A stretch of DNA of 64,000 nucleotides, taken from contig OZ022258.1 of assembly GCA_963978905.1 (NCBI GenBank), positions 42,206,591 through 42,270,590 of the forward strand, given 5' to 3'. Shown in pieces: positions 12,485-23,839 of this stretch (positions are counted from its first letter, which is position 1; each line of letters starts with the position of its first letter). The notes below the pieces were generated by a model. It did no database searches, was not told the origin of the DNA, and was given only the letters and a program-made list of their open reading frames with translations. The translations under genes were made by a program, and so were the position numbers. This DNA comes from Trichostrongylus colubriformis (lineage: Eukaryota > Nematoda > Chromadorea > Rhabditida > Trichostrongylidae).

Positions 12485-12559
12485 CCTCATACATCCTTTT
12501 TAGAGTTCTTTTATCGGCTCATAGCTTACTCAAAAAGAAGTTGTAGTCGAGAAAAATTT

Positions 12560-12704
12560 CTAAGTATGACCTCTCAGTTTCCAACCCAAAGTACGACCTC
12601 CTCCCAAAATTCCTCGACCCGTGTCTGACCCTGTGCCAAGATCATTGATAAACTTTAGTGAAAGGAGTTCAACCGGAAACAACAATCTATGTTCCCTGAA
12701 AAAC
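12560..12704 (-). CDS. Possible terminal exon, unknown protein
   Basis: A consensus acceptor (TTTACTGTTTTTCAG on the minus strand) precedes an open frame reading EHRLLFPVELLSLKFINDL, then a glycine-rich tail (GRGILGGGRTLGWK), to a stop at 12560. Evidence is limited to the acceptor and the open frame. No upstream exon could be joined with confidence. Confidence 0.25.
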
Positions 12705-13071
12705 AGTAAAGTAGGAACGGAGACAGTGGTCCGTGAACTAATCGACATCTTCATTTTCACCTGTTCTATGCACCCACTTTCGGCTCAAAAGCGCAAGAAA
12801 AGCTAAATGCGCTTTCTGCCCATATAGAGTGTTATTTGTTTCTCCCCAACCTACGAAAACTAACTGCTGTCGTCGTCGCTGCTCGTATTGGTTTAGCTTG
12901 AAGAAGTGAAGGTCCAACAAGGAATTGTGACTCAGCAGAAGTGAATGATAGGTAACTAGAAAAGTTTAAACAAAGGAGTGTGTTCACGGATGAATTGTGT
13001 CAATTATCTGTAAATCGGATGAACTGTATGAAAAAGGAACATTAAAATCAGTAATTTGCTACATTTTTCAG

Positions 13072-13198
13072 CGATCGGAGCATGATACAGGTGCGGGTTA
13101 AAATCATAAGCAAGGAGAGAATAGAAAAGGGTACACAGCAGTTCTATGAGCTTCCATCCGTCAGAAATTGTGGCGGCCGACGCGCGATCGAGGTTTGA
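13072..13198 (+). CDS. Possible exon, strand uncertain
   Basis: A consensus acceptor (ACATTTTTCAG) precedes a 41-codon frame reading SMIQVRVKIISKERIEKG, then LPSVRNCGGRRAIEV and a TGA. On the opposite strand an equally good acceptor near 13199 opens a longer frame (SNLDRASAATISDGWKL). At most one can be real. Confidence 0.2.
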
Positions 13199-13199
13199 C

Positions 13200-15090
13200 T
13201 GAAAGCTGTTGGCGAGAGAGCCATACGTCTACCTTATGACAGGCTTCGAGCCTCTCAACGTTTCAGTTCACGGCTAATGTGAAAATGTGATGCGTTCTGA
13301 CGTCGGAAACGGTGCAAGGCGCTCAGGATTTGCTGCTAATAAATCATGCATTCAGTGGAATATGGATGCATTCTCTGTAAGAAAATCAATAATGGAATCA
13401 TTTTAAATGCAGCAATTCTTGCTAAGAAAGCCTTCAACAACTCACCCCCCCTTCCCTCCAACCCGTTGGTTGAAAGATATGAAAAATGCAAATAAATAAT
13501 TGAAGAGGTGGAACGAAAGGAACGAAACAAAAATATGTTACAAAATTTGACAGAAAGGTCAACATTCATCACTCGTGCTCAGTTGTCAAAAGACTGCCTG
13601 TTTACGACCTGTCGACCATGGACAAATTGGTAGTATTGCTTATTTCCTCTGTCCTTCACACCGAATAAAGACCTGGTCGAGAATTACTGATCAGCGCATG
13701 CCCCTCAAGCTTCAGGAAGGTATTCTCTTGTGCAGGCTACGTACGACCCGAATTGTTCACAGCCAGGCGCTTGGTAATCCGAAAGAAAATCGGTCCATTT
13801 TGCAGGCAACAACTGGGATAGTAAGTAGCTCATCGCCACTGAAGCTGTTCAACGGTGTTGAAAACCTTCCATTCAGTATCAAGTTGATGCGATTATGAAT
13901 TTTACGTTCCCTTAGTCAGAAAAATAAAGATGCTCCCGGGATATCAAAACGTCGAAAAAATCAAAAGAAAGATCTAGTGAATGAGTTCACGTAAGGTGAA
14001 GCGCCGAAAATGCACCTGCTATGTTCAGATGATAGGAACCTAATGCACACATAGGGTGTTGCACATAAAACCGTTTCTGGGTGGTCACGTGCAGCATATG
14101 CTGTTTCAAGAGTTCAAACCCACAAATTTTGCTTTGTTGTGCATCGTAATCAAACACTACCACTATCTGTTTTCGAATTTGAAAAAAACATGATTTCCTA
14201 TGACCCTTCTCTTCGCAAGAAAGGTTAGGAATTTGGCACCACACTTTGAGCAGCCTTGCAGCAAGCGTTCACACGACAAATTGATTGTTTGCAACGTTCT
14301 ATGTATGCACTTCTAATAATGGTTTTGTCAACAATCTAAACAATTACAATCTTCACATGGGAAGTGATGGTTTTGATTACTGAGTTATATCATACATGAG
14401 ATCTACTTCTCGTGTTGGCTTCATTAATGACCTGAGCAATTATAATCTTTGTGAAAACTTGAAGTGCGCTACGTGTGCATTCTGCAATTTTGGCCTACGG
14501 TCCCTTCCTGTATTTCGGCAATTACACACAGGAAGCCTACCAAGTCGTAGAGTATAAAGTCATTTGATACTTCCTTTCATAAACGCATTTTTTCGTACTT
14601 CTTCGCTTCTTCTCCCTCCACTGCTTGTTTCCATTTGTTGTTTCCTTTGTTTAACACTATCATGGACGATATCAATTCCGATTCTGACCACAAGGCAAGA
14701 AGAGAAAGGCAGCCTCGGTTCGTTAAATGTTAAATAAAGAAGCAAAACCACGCAAAGACCAAACGAAATGAAAAAGATGGCTGGGTGCAACAGAGAATGA
14801 TGATCTATACACAAATCAGTGGAAAATGAAAGTTCACGTTCTGGTTGGAGGATAATAATCATAAATCTATTTGACGGACAGGTGTTTCGCTGGAGTGCGA
14901 AACAGATGACCGCGACGTGACGTCATTGGGGAACCTTTTTTCATTTTGTTCTTGATTTATGCTGATGATTACTGGTTTGATTGCAAAGAAACCAAGTGTC
15001 ATCAAAGGAGTGGAAACTGCTATTCCCAGTAAATAGCGCAAAAAAATGGGTTATATTCTGCTACAGACGGGCGAGGATGCGATGGTTTAA
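13200..15090. other. No supported gene
   Basis: Mostly AT-rich. The 107-codon frame at 13575-13898 is within chance expectation for a window of this size, and neither strand gives a consistent splice model. Confidence 0.35.
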
Positions 15091-15109
15091 CAGATTCCAA
15101 TTTGCGCTG

Positions 15110-15282
15110 TAAAGCCGCCTTCATACTCAGCGCTACCAAAACGTTGCAGCATTCACAGGCAAGGCGCAGAGTGGCATGGGAAGGTGCAGAGACGACGCAA
15201 GAAATGAGGCAGGGTGGCATAGGCGGAGGCGCAGAGAAACGCAGCTACGCCCTGCCGCCAGTACAGCAGAGTATGAACGCAG
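15110..15282. repeat. Degraded hairpin element with TCATACTC ends
   Basis: TTCATACTCAGCGC on the left and GAGTATGAACGC on the right enclose a GC-rich, partly self-complementary interior containing CGCAGAGTGGCA and TACGCCCTGCCGCC. It resembles the intact hairpin at 50924-51157. Confidence 0.45.
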
Positions 15283-15589
15283 CTCAAGGGGATGAATTGA
15301 TCGTGCTTTGTCATGACTTTGTGAGTTACTAGGGAGCTAAAGGCTCAGTGAGAATAGAGGCATCCACATTTAATGCACATTTGACTCGAAGTCGTGCATC
15401 ATTTCATTCTACTATAATTTGGACGGCTAAGTTGCTCTTCATTGTGCGAAAAGGGAGAAGAAGAACATCTCTGGCATCCACAGTTGGGTTAACTTTGCTC
15501 TTTTTTGTAGGATTTTACACAGGCAGAATCAAAAATCAAATCAAAAATCAAGAATCAAAAATAAAATTGAAATAGACTATAATAACGGC

Positions 15590-16305
15590 ATCATTAATTA
15601 GTGATATATTGGGTAATCTAGAAATTCTTTCCGTATTTTTAAATACCGCTTTTCCCTCCAAATTGCTTTCCAGCAATCTCTTCTGTGCATACTCTTGTAG
15701 TACAAGTCCACACGCATCTATAGATATTATTGCCTTCCATCTCCCGGATAACCTTCTTCGGCAAAATAAACATATCAAAGGTCAACCTCATTTTCAGCAC
15801 AAAAATTTCTCTTTGAATGGCGCTAGACAGGGAAAGGAAAGGAAGAGGTGATAATCCGATGGAACAAGATCAGGGCTATAAGGTGGATGGGGCAGCAGTT
15901 TTTATCCAAGCTCGAGCGTTTTTTGGCGAGGCAATTTTTCGGCAAGTTTTCCCACTATTGAAAAAGTGGCCACGAAAAAATTCTCGAGCTCGGATAAAAA
16001 TTGCTGCCCCATCCACCTTATAGCCCTGATCTTGCTCCATCGGATTATCACCTTTTCCTTTTCCTGTCTAACGCCATTCAAAGAAAAATTTTTGTATTGA
16101 AAGTGAGTTTGACCTTTGATATGTTTATTTTGTCGAAAAAGGTTATGCGAGAGATGGAAGACAATAATACCTATAGATGCATGTGGACTTGTACTACATG
16201 TGCATGTGCAGAAGAGATTGCTGGAAAGCAGTTTGCAGGGAAAAAGCGGTGTTTAAAAATAAGAAAAGACTTTTTAGTCTACCCAATAATTAGTTATAAT
16301 ACCTA
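15590..16305. mobile_element. Palindromic mariner relic (two inverted 3' halves)
   Basis: Two arms of about 340 bp (about 15590-15935 and 15965-16305) are imperfect inverted copies of each other around a short AT-rich centre. Each arm encodes the mariner motif HPPYSPDL-PSDYHLF followed by a degraded C-terminal part: in the right arm on the plus strand from about 16001, in the left arm on the minus strand. The 5' half of the transposase is missing from both. The arrangement is a head-to-head palindrome of transposon 3' ends. Confidence 0.7.
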
Positions 16306-16309
16306 ATGG

Positions 16310-17302
16310 AATCAAACAGATTATCATGGACGCAAGGAAGACAGCTGCCACAAGCGGCATGTGCCATAGGCGCCTGCCTCCTGTCCATCAAATATGCAAT
16401 TGATGATTGTTTGTCTGGTAGCTAACACACGACAGAATTTTTTTTGATATAGACTCAATTTTCCTGTTTCCTGAGATTTTTCATTTCACAAAATATCGGC
16501 AAAAAACGGGAAATGTGTCGGCATTGGACGAGCTATACACCTTAGTCTTTGTTATTATATTCTGAAAAAATTACATTGGCTCGGAACATACGACGTTTGA
16601 AAAAGCAAGCAACGAATGTGGCTATAATTACGTCGTGTAATGACTGCATTTACGTCATTGTAAAACTAGACAAGCGTCGGAAGGGAATGCACACCACACG
16701 AGGAAAGCTTAATTATGGTATCAATGACGCGAATGGTTTTTTGATGCGCTGAAAATATGAGCACTTTTTAATTTTTAGTGGATTTCGTGCTATTGACAGA
16801 AATTGAAGTCAAAACTGTAAAAAAAAGTGTGAGTATCTGTCAACACTTGTCATGTATTAATTTGCAATGCCACTGATAATTTGACTCCGTCTGGAAAGCG
16901 GCATCTACCAGCCACGCTTGCTGCGAGGCGCTACATTTGCACCGCGTGACCCAATCGCGCTTCCTTCCACTTCATCGTATACTTGAAACCAGAGCAGTGA
17001 AAATAGTAGCAAGCGATCACAGAAGAACTTATGAACTATGACTTGAGTATTATTGCGGAAGATGAGAAAGATGAAAGAAAAGAAAATAAGAGTAAATATG
17101 GAAATGTTAGGTTGCATCACCACCTGGATTAGGTCACCTGTGAAAAACAGAGCACGTAACAAGTGCTACCATCGTTAAGTACCACCGGCAGCGCCGCAGA
17201 GTATGAAAGCAAGAATACAGCGTAAAGGCAATGGAGGAAACTCGACGCTGTTAGGCGCACGGACGTCACAGTAGACAGTTCCATAAGAAGACTACAGACA
17301 TA
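16310..17302. other. No supported gene
   Basis: AT-rich. The frame at 16905-17162 (minus) is hydrophobic and carries no recognised motif. Confidence 0.35.
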
Positions 17303-18154
17303 TTAGGTTGGTGAAAAAGTCCTGGCACACCAATTTCAAAAAAAGTTAAAATTCGAAAAAAGAGTCCTTGGGCCGATCGACATTATAGATCAATAGCTAC
17401 ACGATCGTAGATAACACTGAACTAACGATCAATTTTGCCGAGGTCTATATAAGCAGTGTCGATCCAATTGAAGAGCACTAACGCTCTTCAACTGGATCGA
17501 CACTGCTTATATAGACCTCGGCAAAATTCCGGCTCAAGGACTTTCTGGGAAGGGTCGTTACAGGGAATGAATCCTGGGTCTTCACGCGAACCATAGCAGG
17601 AAAGCTCAGGGGCTTCCCCAAGGAGAAGCGGCTCCGACTCAATCGAAGACAGACACCCATCAAAAAAAGGTGATGCTGTGCTGTTGGTGGGACTCACAAG
17701 GAATGCTCTACCACGAATTTCTCGAAAGTGGTACCACAGTAATCGCGAGCAGCTACTCCAATCAGCTGCAGAAGTTGAGCGATGCAATGCAACAAAAGCA
17801 GCCAGTACGGAACAAAGTTTACTTTCTTCATGACAAAGCACGCCCTCATGTTGCAAGAATGCCTCGGGAGAAGTTGAAGGAGCTTGGATGGGAAGTACTG
17901 CCTCACCCTCCATTTTCGCCCGACCTTGCCCCTTCCGATTATCACCTATTTAGGGCCCTCAAGCAAAATCTCAGAGATAAGAAATTTAATGATCAAGCTC
18001 AACTTGAATCGGAGGTGACCCGCTTCTTCGACTCACAACCAGCTTCCTTATGGAAGAAAGGTATTCGCGATCTACCTAAAAAAATGGCAAAGTGTAAAAA
18101 TGGCAAAAAAATGGCTGGGTCTATGGGTGAATCGATGCTCCAGAATCGCTTTTA
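17303..18154 (+). pseudogene. Mariner transposase relic, DD34D class
   Basis: A terminal repeat of mariner type (TTAGGTTGGTGAAAAAGTCC) follows TA at 17301-17302. The transposase body starts near 17550, so the N-terminal DNA-binding half is missing. The catalytic region keeps HDKARPHVA and PDLAPSDYHLF with exactly 34 residues between the last two aspartates. The first catalytic position reads TGNESWVF, so its aspartate has become asparagine. A frameshift at about 17670 splits the body. A 45-bp inverted repeat (17431-17475 and 17484-17528) sits between the terminal repeat and the body. No right terminal repeat is seen after the stop at 18153. It is inactive. Confidence 0.8.
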
Positions 18155-18369
18155 GTCTCATTTGAGCCCTTATTTTGCCTATGTTTGCGGTTCAGTCATA
18201 CAAATATTTGATCTTGCTCCATGCCGTACACACCCTCCCCCCTGCACCTGCACTGCCAAAAAAAAAACCGTTAATATTTTCCGACCCTCATAAAGTTTTG
18301 CCTGTTAATGCTGTCTCGGGAAAAAGCTCTCCCATAATGGATGAGATCAGAATGGTTTGATGTCATTTA

Positions 18370-19215
18370 TTGCAGATCGTTTCAAGTTTAAGTATCTTTT
18401 GTTTAGAAAGGTTCATTGATGTTACTGTGTGGAACAGCCTTTTCAAATCGCACATCCCTACCGCTGTAGAATACTGTAGCTCCATTTGGAACCCATATCT
18501 CATCAAAGCATACAAATTTTAAAAAGTTTAGAAATGTTCACTAGGATCTTGCTTTACAAAGTATTCCCTAGTCCAAGATACCCTAATAACTTGACGACAT
18601 ACAAGGCTCGTCTTCGAAAGTTACACTTGAAAGACACAAGAGAGTCTTTTTCACAGTCTCAACTATCTACTAATTCTCTACGTTACTAATTCCTTACAAA
18701 CGCTCTGGTCTGCGGTATAGGTCTGGAGTGACGTGACTTCTGTCAAGTGTGCTTGGTCCACGTGGGTGGCCGGTATACACGGGTCTCGAAGTTCCGGCAA
18801 ACTCCTATGATCCCACCCACATATGGCGCACCATGGCTGGCTGGTGCTGGCATTGGCTGCGGTACCTATCTCAAAGCCTATTGACGCTACAAATCCCACA
18901 AAATCATGAGGTTGTGCAGTCGTTCAATAGTGTGGGTAGCTCCACTTCATTTCCTGCTTTGATCATTATGTAAAGGAGTGCTGCTCACTCGTTCGCCACA
19001 TTTTGAGAGTAGGACTGCTTTTCAATCATGCGTTCGTTTTCAGTGCCAATTGTTCTTTTATAGTATTCATAGTATTTATGTCTCAAAAGACTTAGATGGT
19101 TTTATGAATGTAGGAATGTTGCTTGTTTTGTAGATTAGTAGCGTTTCTTAATCAGTCTTTCGCCTGCTTCACTTCGCTACGTGTTTTACGATGGCCCGTC
19201 ACTACACGCATAAGT
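18370..19215 (+). pseudogene. LINE (CR1/jockey-like) reverse-transcriptase tail
   Basis: Spread over shifting frames, the sequence reads IPTAVEYCSSIWNPYLIK, then FTRILLYKVFPSPRYPNNL, then TTYKARLRKLHLKDT. That is the order and spacing found at the C-terminal end of non-LTR reverse transcriptases (EYCSPVWNP..; QNRFTRRL..; RL..L.L..L..RR). The region down to about 19215 ends in CGCATAAGTAAATAAATAA, as in a LINE 3' end. It is a 5'-truncated relic with several stops. Confidence 0.55.
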
Positions 19216-19410
19216 AAATAAATAACTGAATAGAGTTCTTCCTATACAAGGAATATGCATTTGATGCCGTGATTTGAAATCGACAGCATGCCTCTGCTCC
19301 CCAAACCCACGTTGGAGCTCGAAACCACGATCGATCTTTTGATCGATCGATTTTTAGATCTTAGCTAGAACTTACATTTGACTGATTGCTGTGATGTATA
19401 CTCAATCCAG

Positions 19411-19584
19411 AATCATTGTTTCGTCGATGACTCAATGGAGACGGTGGAAGTGGCAAATAGCAGACTGGTGGATATTGGCTCTGAAATCAATAAAATTATC
19501 ATGGAGTGGCTGTCATTGATTTATTACATGTCTAACCTTAGATCTCGTCCACCTGAAGTGCTGCTGTGTCACATAAGAAAATAG
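19411..19584 (+). CDS. Possible terminal exon, unknown protein
   Basis: An acceptor-like CTCAATCCAG precedes a 57-codon frame (CFVDDSMETVEVANSRLVD, then INKIIMEWLSLIYY) ending at TAG 19582-19584. There is no partner exon and no recognised family. Confidence 0.25.
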   Translation, partial: NHCFVDDSMETVEVANSRLVDIGSEINKIIMEWLSLIYYMSNLRSRPPEVLLCHIRK

Positions 19585-20267
19585 GAAAAGTTGAGAAGGG
19601 AGGCGGCTTCACCGCGAGGGACCGAAAGTTGCAGGGTAAAGAAAGATTCTGACGAATAAAGGACAGCGATTTCCACATGAAACACATGCCACCAATTCAG
19701 AAAAATTTGTGACATGTTTGCGATTGGGTTGCGGGATCTCTTCTGCTCAAAATCTTTGCTGCTCTATTGCAAAACCGTGAACTCTTGTTATGTCTGCGGT
19801 CGAGGAGGCTCTTTCTAGGAAACAACAGTGCTTGCAGTCAGAGAAATCTCAAAGGGAGAAGCGCTGGAGCGTTTCTCCAGGGTCCGAGAAAAGTCAAATG
19901 ATTTTGCCTACACTACGCACAGGATTAGCTAAATTGGGCCATAAAACTAGGTGCTCAAAATGAAATTGAGTGCTTAAACGCAAAGTACTTTTCTGAGCAT
20001 GAAATTCATGCAGCATAATGTTTGATATACACAGGTAAAGCTATGAGTAGGAAATGACGTTTTTGCTGAAGTCAAGAGCAAGTGATGTATGATATCAACC
20101 GAAAAATTTTAATTACAAAAGATCAGCATCATTTCCAAGTAGTGATTGTGTATATAAGGTATGCCATAATACGGCGTGGAAGCGTTATTGTACCACAGTT
20201 TTTGTGGTGAAGGAAGCTGTCCTTCCTTTTTTCCTTCAAAGAAAATGAAATTAAAGTTAGGATCACT
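19585..20267. other. No supported gene
   Basis: AT-rich sequence without clear repeats or exons. Confidence 0.35.
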
Positions 20268-20271
20268 CTCT

Positions 20272-21035
20272 ACAGGGTGAGACAAAATTACGGAAACCAG
20301 GCGCGAGCGCGAGAACTTCGAATCCCGGGGCGCTTTCCTCATTTGAAAAGTTCTTGCTTGTTTTATTTTATCAAGTGCAATCTTCTCTACTAACCAGTAC
20401 AAAAAATTTTATCTGATCCAAAATGACGGGACCATTCCCTCATGGACTTCCATCATCAATTTGCACCGTCAAGGCTTCCGATGGTTGACATCTCCCGTCG
20501 TCTGAAGGTACCAAGAAGGACCTAGTGTCGAGAACAATCGCAAGGTTCACAGACTTAGGGAACCTTCCCGACCGACTAGGACGTGAGAACCGACTTATGG
20601 CACAACTAAGGCGAACACAAGAAGGTGCGCGATCGTCTACTCTCAGAGACGGCGTGATACTTCGGAAGATGGCAGAAGTAATGTCGAGTTCCACGAAATC
20701 GATGCGGAGGATTATGAAAGATCACGTGAAACTGAAGGCATACAAGCAAGAAAAAGACTAGTTACTTTCCGCTGACACCAAAAGGAAGAGAGAGCAACGC
20801 TGCAGGAAGCTTCTTCGACGATTCCGTGGTGGCACGCACAGAGACATTCTCTTCAAGGACGAGAAGGTTTTCACTATCGAGCAATGCTTGAACAAGCAAA
20901 ATGATGGCATTTACGCAAGATCGAAGCCGAATGTGATCGTAACTCGTACCGCTAATCCATAATCTCTGATGGTCTTTGCCGGAATACCCACCGTCGGGAG
21001 AACACCGCTGATCTTCATTAGTGAAACAAAGCGAC
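20272..21035 (+). pseudogene. Tc1/mariner-superfamily transposase relic
   Basis: A possible terminal repeat (GGGTGAGACAAAATTACGG) lies at about 20276. From about 20434 the frame reads an HTH-like start (SIINLHRQGF), a second DNA-binding segment (LRDGVILRKMAEVM, KSMRRIMKDHVKLKAYKQ), then RDILFKDEKVFTIEQ with CLNKQNDGIYA. This is the region around the first catalytic aspartate of a Tc1/mariner transposase. Stops occur at about 20758 and 20960, and the sequence breaks off near 21035. The C-terminal catalytic half is missing. It lies in the predicted intron of the gene starting at 21334. Confidence 0.65.
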
Positions 21036-21111
21036 ATAGGTGAGAAACTGGAGTGACAGAGCGGTCAGGAAGTGACTGGAAATCCAATGAATAGGTTAGG
21101 AAAAAACTCAC

Positions 21112-21334
21112 GTATTCATTCATCTCATATGGGTTGCTCCGTCGTCCTTGCTCATACAGATCTTCATGTGGTGGAGGTCCATAGGCATATCGTGACATGT
21201 ACGGTGAGGCCTTAAAACCAATATTTGATGATTAGTCCAGTGAAAATCTACTTGTTCTCAATCCAATTTGTTACCGGTGTTTTCTGTGGAGACTTTGATC
21301 GATTCCGGCCAAGTTTTTTGAAGAAACTCGTCAT
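21112..21334 (-). CDS. First two exons of a gene of unknown function
   Basis: On the minus strand TTGCAG precedes ATG at 21334. Exon 1 (21275-21334, 20 codons) reads MTSFFKKLGRNRSKSPQ and ends in CCG at a GTAACA donor. Exon 2 (21112-21210, 33 codons) follows a TTTTAAG acceptor and reads ASPYMSRYAYGPPPHE, then QGRRSNPYEMNEY, ending at a strong donor (GTGAGT). Both junctions are phase 0. The basic Ser/Pro start followed by Tyr/Pro-rich sequence suggests a disordered N-terminus of a cytoplasmic protein. The next exon was not found. Beyond exon 2 the intron contains a Tc1/mariner relic. The exon at 4298-4572 could belong to the same gene. Confidence 0.45.
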
Positions 21335-21339
21335 CTGCA

Positions 21340-22289
21340 ACAGTTACGATAAACTACTCAGTTCCACCAATATCCAGACACGTCAATGAGCTCCAAGCGG
21401 AGCGGTGGCAAAATAACGAGCAACGTGACCGATGTGGGGCGAAAATAGGGCAGATAAAAAGACAACAGCACAGATTGCACGGTTATTCTAAGTGAAAAGT
21501 TACCGAATTAAAGCCCGAACGCGAGCGAACTTCCTCAATAGGTTCTGGACGGAGACCCAAAGGATCAAAGCTCCGCGCTTATCAACGAAGTTTCCAAATG
21601 AGCTTGATGGTACGCAGAAATCTGATTTGGCTGTCTTACAATAACACATAAATCCACTGAATGCCATAGGGAAGAGCATGGATAACTTAGGTGGATTCTG
21701 ACTTTAAAATGAAGTCCGTTGAATTTGTTCATTAACTCAATTATAAATAGTTTTGTATAGATGCGGCTGCGACTTTAGCGGGCACCAAAATTACGGGCAT
21801 GAATGCACTTATGTTCCTATTCTGCTGTGGAAATTGTACAGATCCTTTAAGTTTCGCTTGCAACTCAGTAGTTTCGCGAGGTCTTTTCCTGTTGAACTTC
21901 ATATTCACTAGAATAAAGTCAACCATATCTGCAAAATTTTGAAGGCCCATCCACGGAATTCTATGGAAGTTTGCTTCAACAGCTTCGAGCATCTAGCCAC
22001 AATTTCTTTTAAGCGAAGAATTCCCAGCGACCGCAAACGTCATGAAGGCACACACAAGTCGCTGTGGCCACTAATCCGTAGTACCAGTAATATGTTGGTC
22101 AGAGAAGATACGTTGGTGGCAACTTGGAGCTAAGCAATGATACGCTATTGCACGTATTCGCTTTTGGTGCCGGATCGACGAGGATTAAAACATAAAGTAC
22201 GCCACGGTACACATACCTGAGCAGTGGTGTCAGAGGTAATACGTGGTGAGGCTAGCGAAAAGATGGTCTAATTCATAGAGAACTTGTGC
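21340..22289. other. No supported gene
   Basis: Upstream of the predicted minus-strand start. Open frames at 21741-21992 and 21939-22133 overlap on opposite strands, and neither has clear splice support. Confidence 0.3.
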
Positions 22290-22600
22290 GATCCCCTCAA
22301 CTTCATCACCTCCCGAATGCCCCTGGGTGCCAGAAAATTCGCTTTGTGGCGTTCGGTGTGCAACGTGATGGTGCGGGCTATGCGCACCGTATTGGATGGG
22401 TCCTGAAGCGTTGACGAAGCCCTACGCCTAATTTCAGGTGTAACCGCTTCGGGACTGAACCAATACGGCGCCCGTAGCGCGTGCCATCGTGCCGCGCGCT
22501 GAACGCGGCCACGTTTCTGTTCTAATGGTATACACTCGAATGCTCCCATCCTGCTGGATCATACTACCGCTGAACCCAATCGCGCTTCCATACTGAAGGC
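22290..22600. mobile_element. Foldback element, copy 1
   Basis: The left part (ACGTGATGGTGCGGGC through CACCGTATTGGATGGGTCC) is inverted in the right part (GGACTGAACCAATACGGCG through GTGCCATCGTGCCGCG), flanking AATTTCAGGTGTAACCGC. The right arm is found again in inverted orientation at 26520-26610. Non-coding. Confidence 0.65.
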
Positions 22601-23390
22601 ACGGCCTGTAGTATCAGTCACTAAAGTAGATCCGCTCAAGATTTGTGAGGAAATCGGTATAAAAGTTTACGTGAAGCGTGCGATTCAGTTGGAAAGACTT
22701 TGCGTTTGTACTCGTTTTGGCGGAGGAAGAGTCAAAGTGTGATTATTGCATTTTATGACACAAGATGTGAGTGAAGTCATGAATAGGTTTGTATTTTATT
22801 CTCTCTTATAGAGCTTATCAAGTACTGTAATACATAGGCGCCCAATTCTGGGACACCTTGTACGATGGGAAATATCACGAAAAGTATTAAATTTACATAG
22901 GCTTCATAACGCAGTGCAAATAGTAGAAAAGAAACGGTAAATAGTAAAGATAGTAATAAAAAGCAATGATATAAAAACTGAAGATTAGCAAAGCAACGAA
23001 ACAGTAGGCCATTCAGACGATTAGTGGAGAGGTGAAGAGATGAAACAGTCGGATACTAAGGGGGAGGGGGGAGGATTCTCGGGTAAACTAGGTAAACTAC
23101 TGATTCATTATTGAAGATGAGATTTTGAGCATCATGTAAGTGTTATGTCAATCTGCGGAATATTACCGCCCCAACACCGTTGGCGTTACGACAGCTGCTA
23201 ATTAAAAAGTGCGTGCATGTCAATTTTGACATGCTGGATGGTGACAACGGCAGCGATTGCAGCACTTTCTGTGAACGCCGAGAGGAATTGATCTCTGAGT
23301 GCTCAAATTTTAGGCAACAGGTTCCTTGGAGGAGGGTTCTTAGTCTGAGTATTCTCCTGTAAATCTAATGTCGCTAAAAGCGTCAAATAC
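22601..23390. other. No supported gene
   Basis: AT-rich. A purine-rich G run (GGGGGAGGGGGGAGG) lies near 23060. Confidence 0.35.
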
Positions 23391-23683
23391 GGCTTGAAGC
23401 TTCCTTTACTTATTTCTTTCTTTCATTCTCTCTTTCTTTTACGATTAGTCACTCGCCTACCTATCGGTTGGCAGATTTCAGCTATGTTTACATTATTAAG
23501 CCTGAAAACGCCTTCTCTCCAGAGTATGCTTACATATTTCTGGGCCCTGGTCGATGTCCACGGTACAAAAGCGAAGCATAAGGCTCGAGGATTATTGGCG
23601 TCAAGACCTTCAACCGCTATGCGGTGGACGAGATTTGTCATGTGGTTCGGCGTGACCTTCAGCATCGAGGGGATCTATTATTC

Positions 23684-23769
23684 TAAGCTTTATACTGACA
23701 AGTTCTTTCTCCCCATTCTTTCTCCAACAGCATCCAGTGGAGAGAAAGAACTTGTCAGTATAAAGCTTA
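23684..23769. repeat. 28-bp perfect inverted repeat
   Basis: 23684-23711 (TAAGCTTTATACTGACAAG through CTTTCTC) is the exact reverse complement of 23742-23769, with a 30-bp spacer. Confidence 0.85.
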
Positions 23770-23839
23770 GCATAATGAATTTATCTGCAACCCTTGTTCC
23801 TTCAGAAAGTGTGGCCTGTGGCTACCCAACCGACTGAAG

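Noticed and set aside
13575..13898. 107-codon plus-strand ORF
   Set aside because: A length expected by chance in 64 kb of six-frame sequence. Splice signals are not consistent and the minus strand is equally open.
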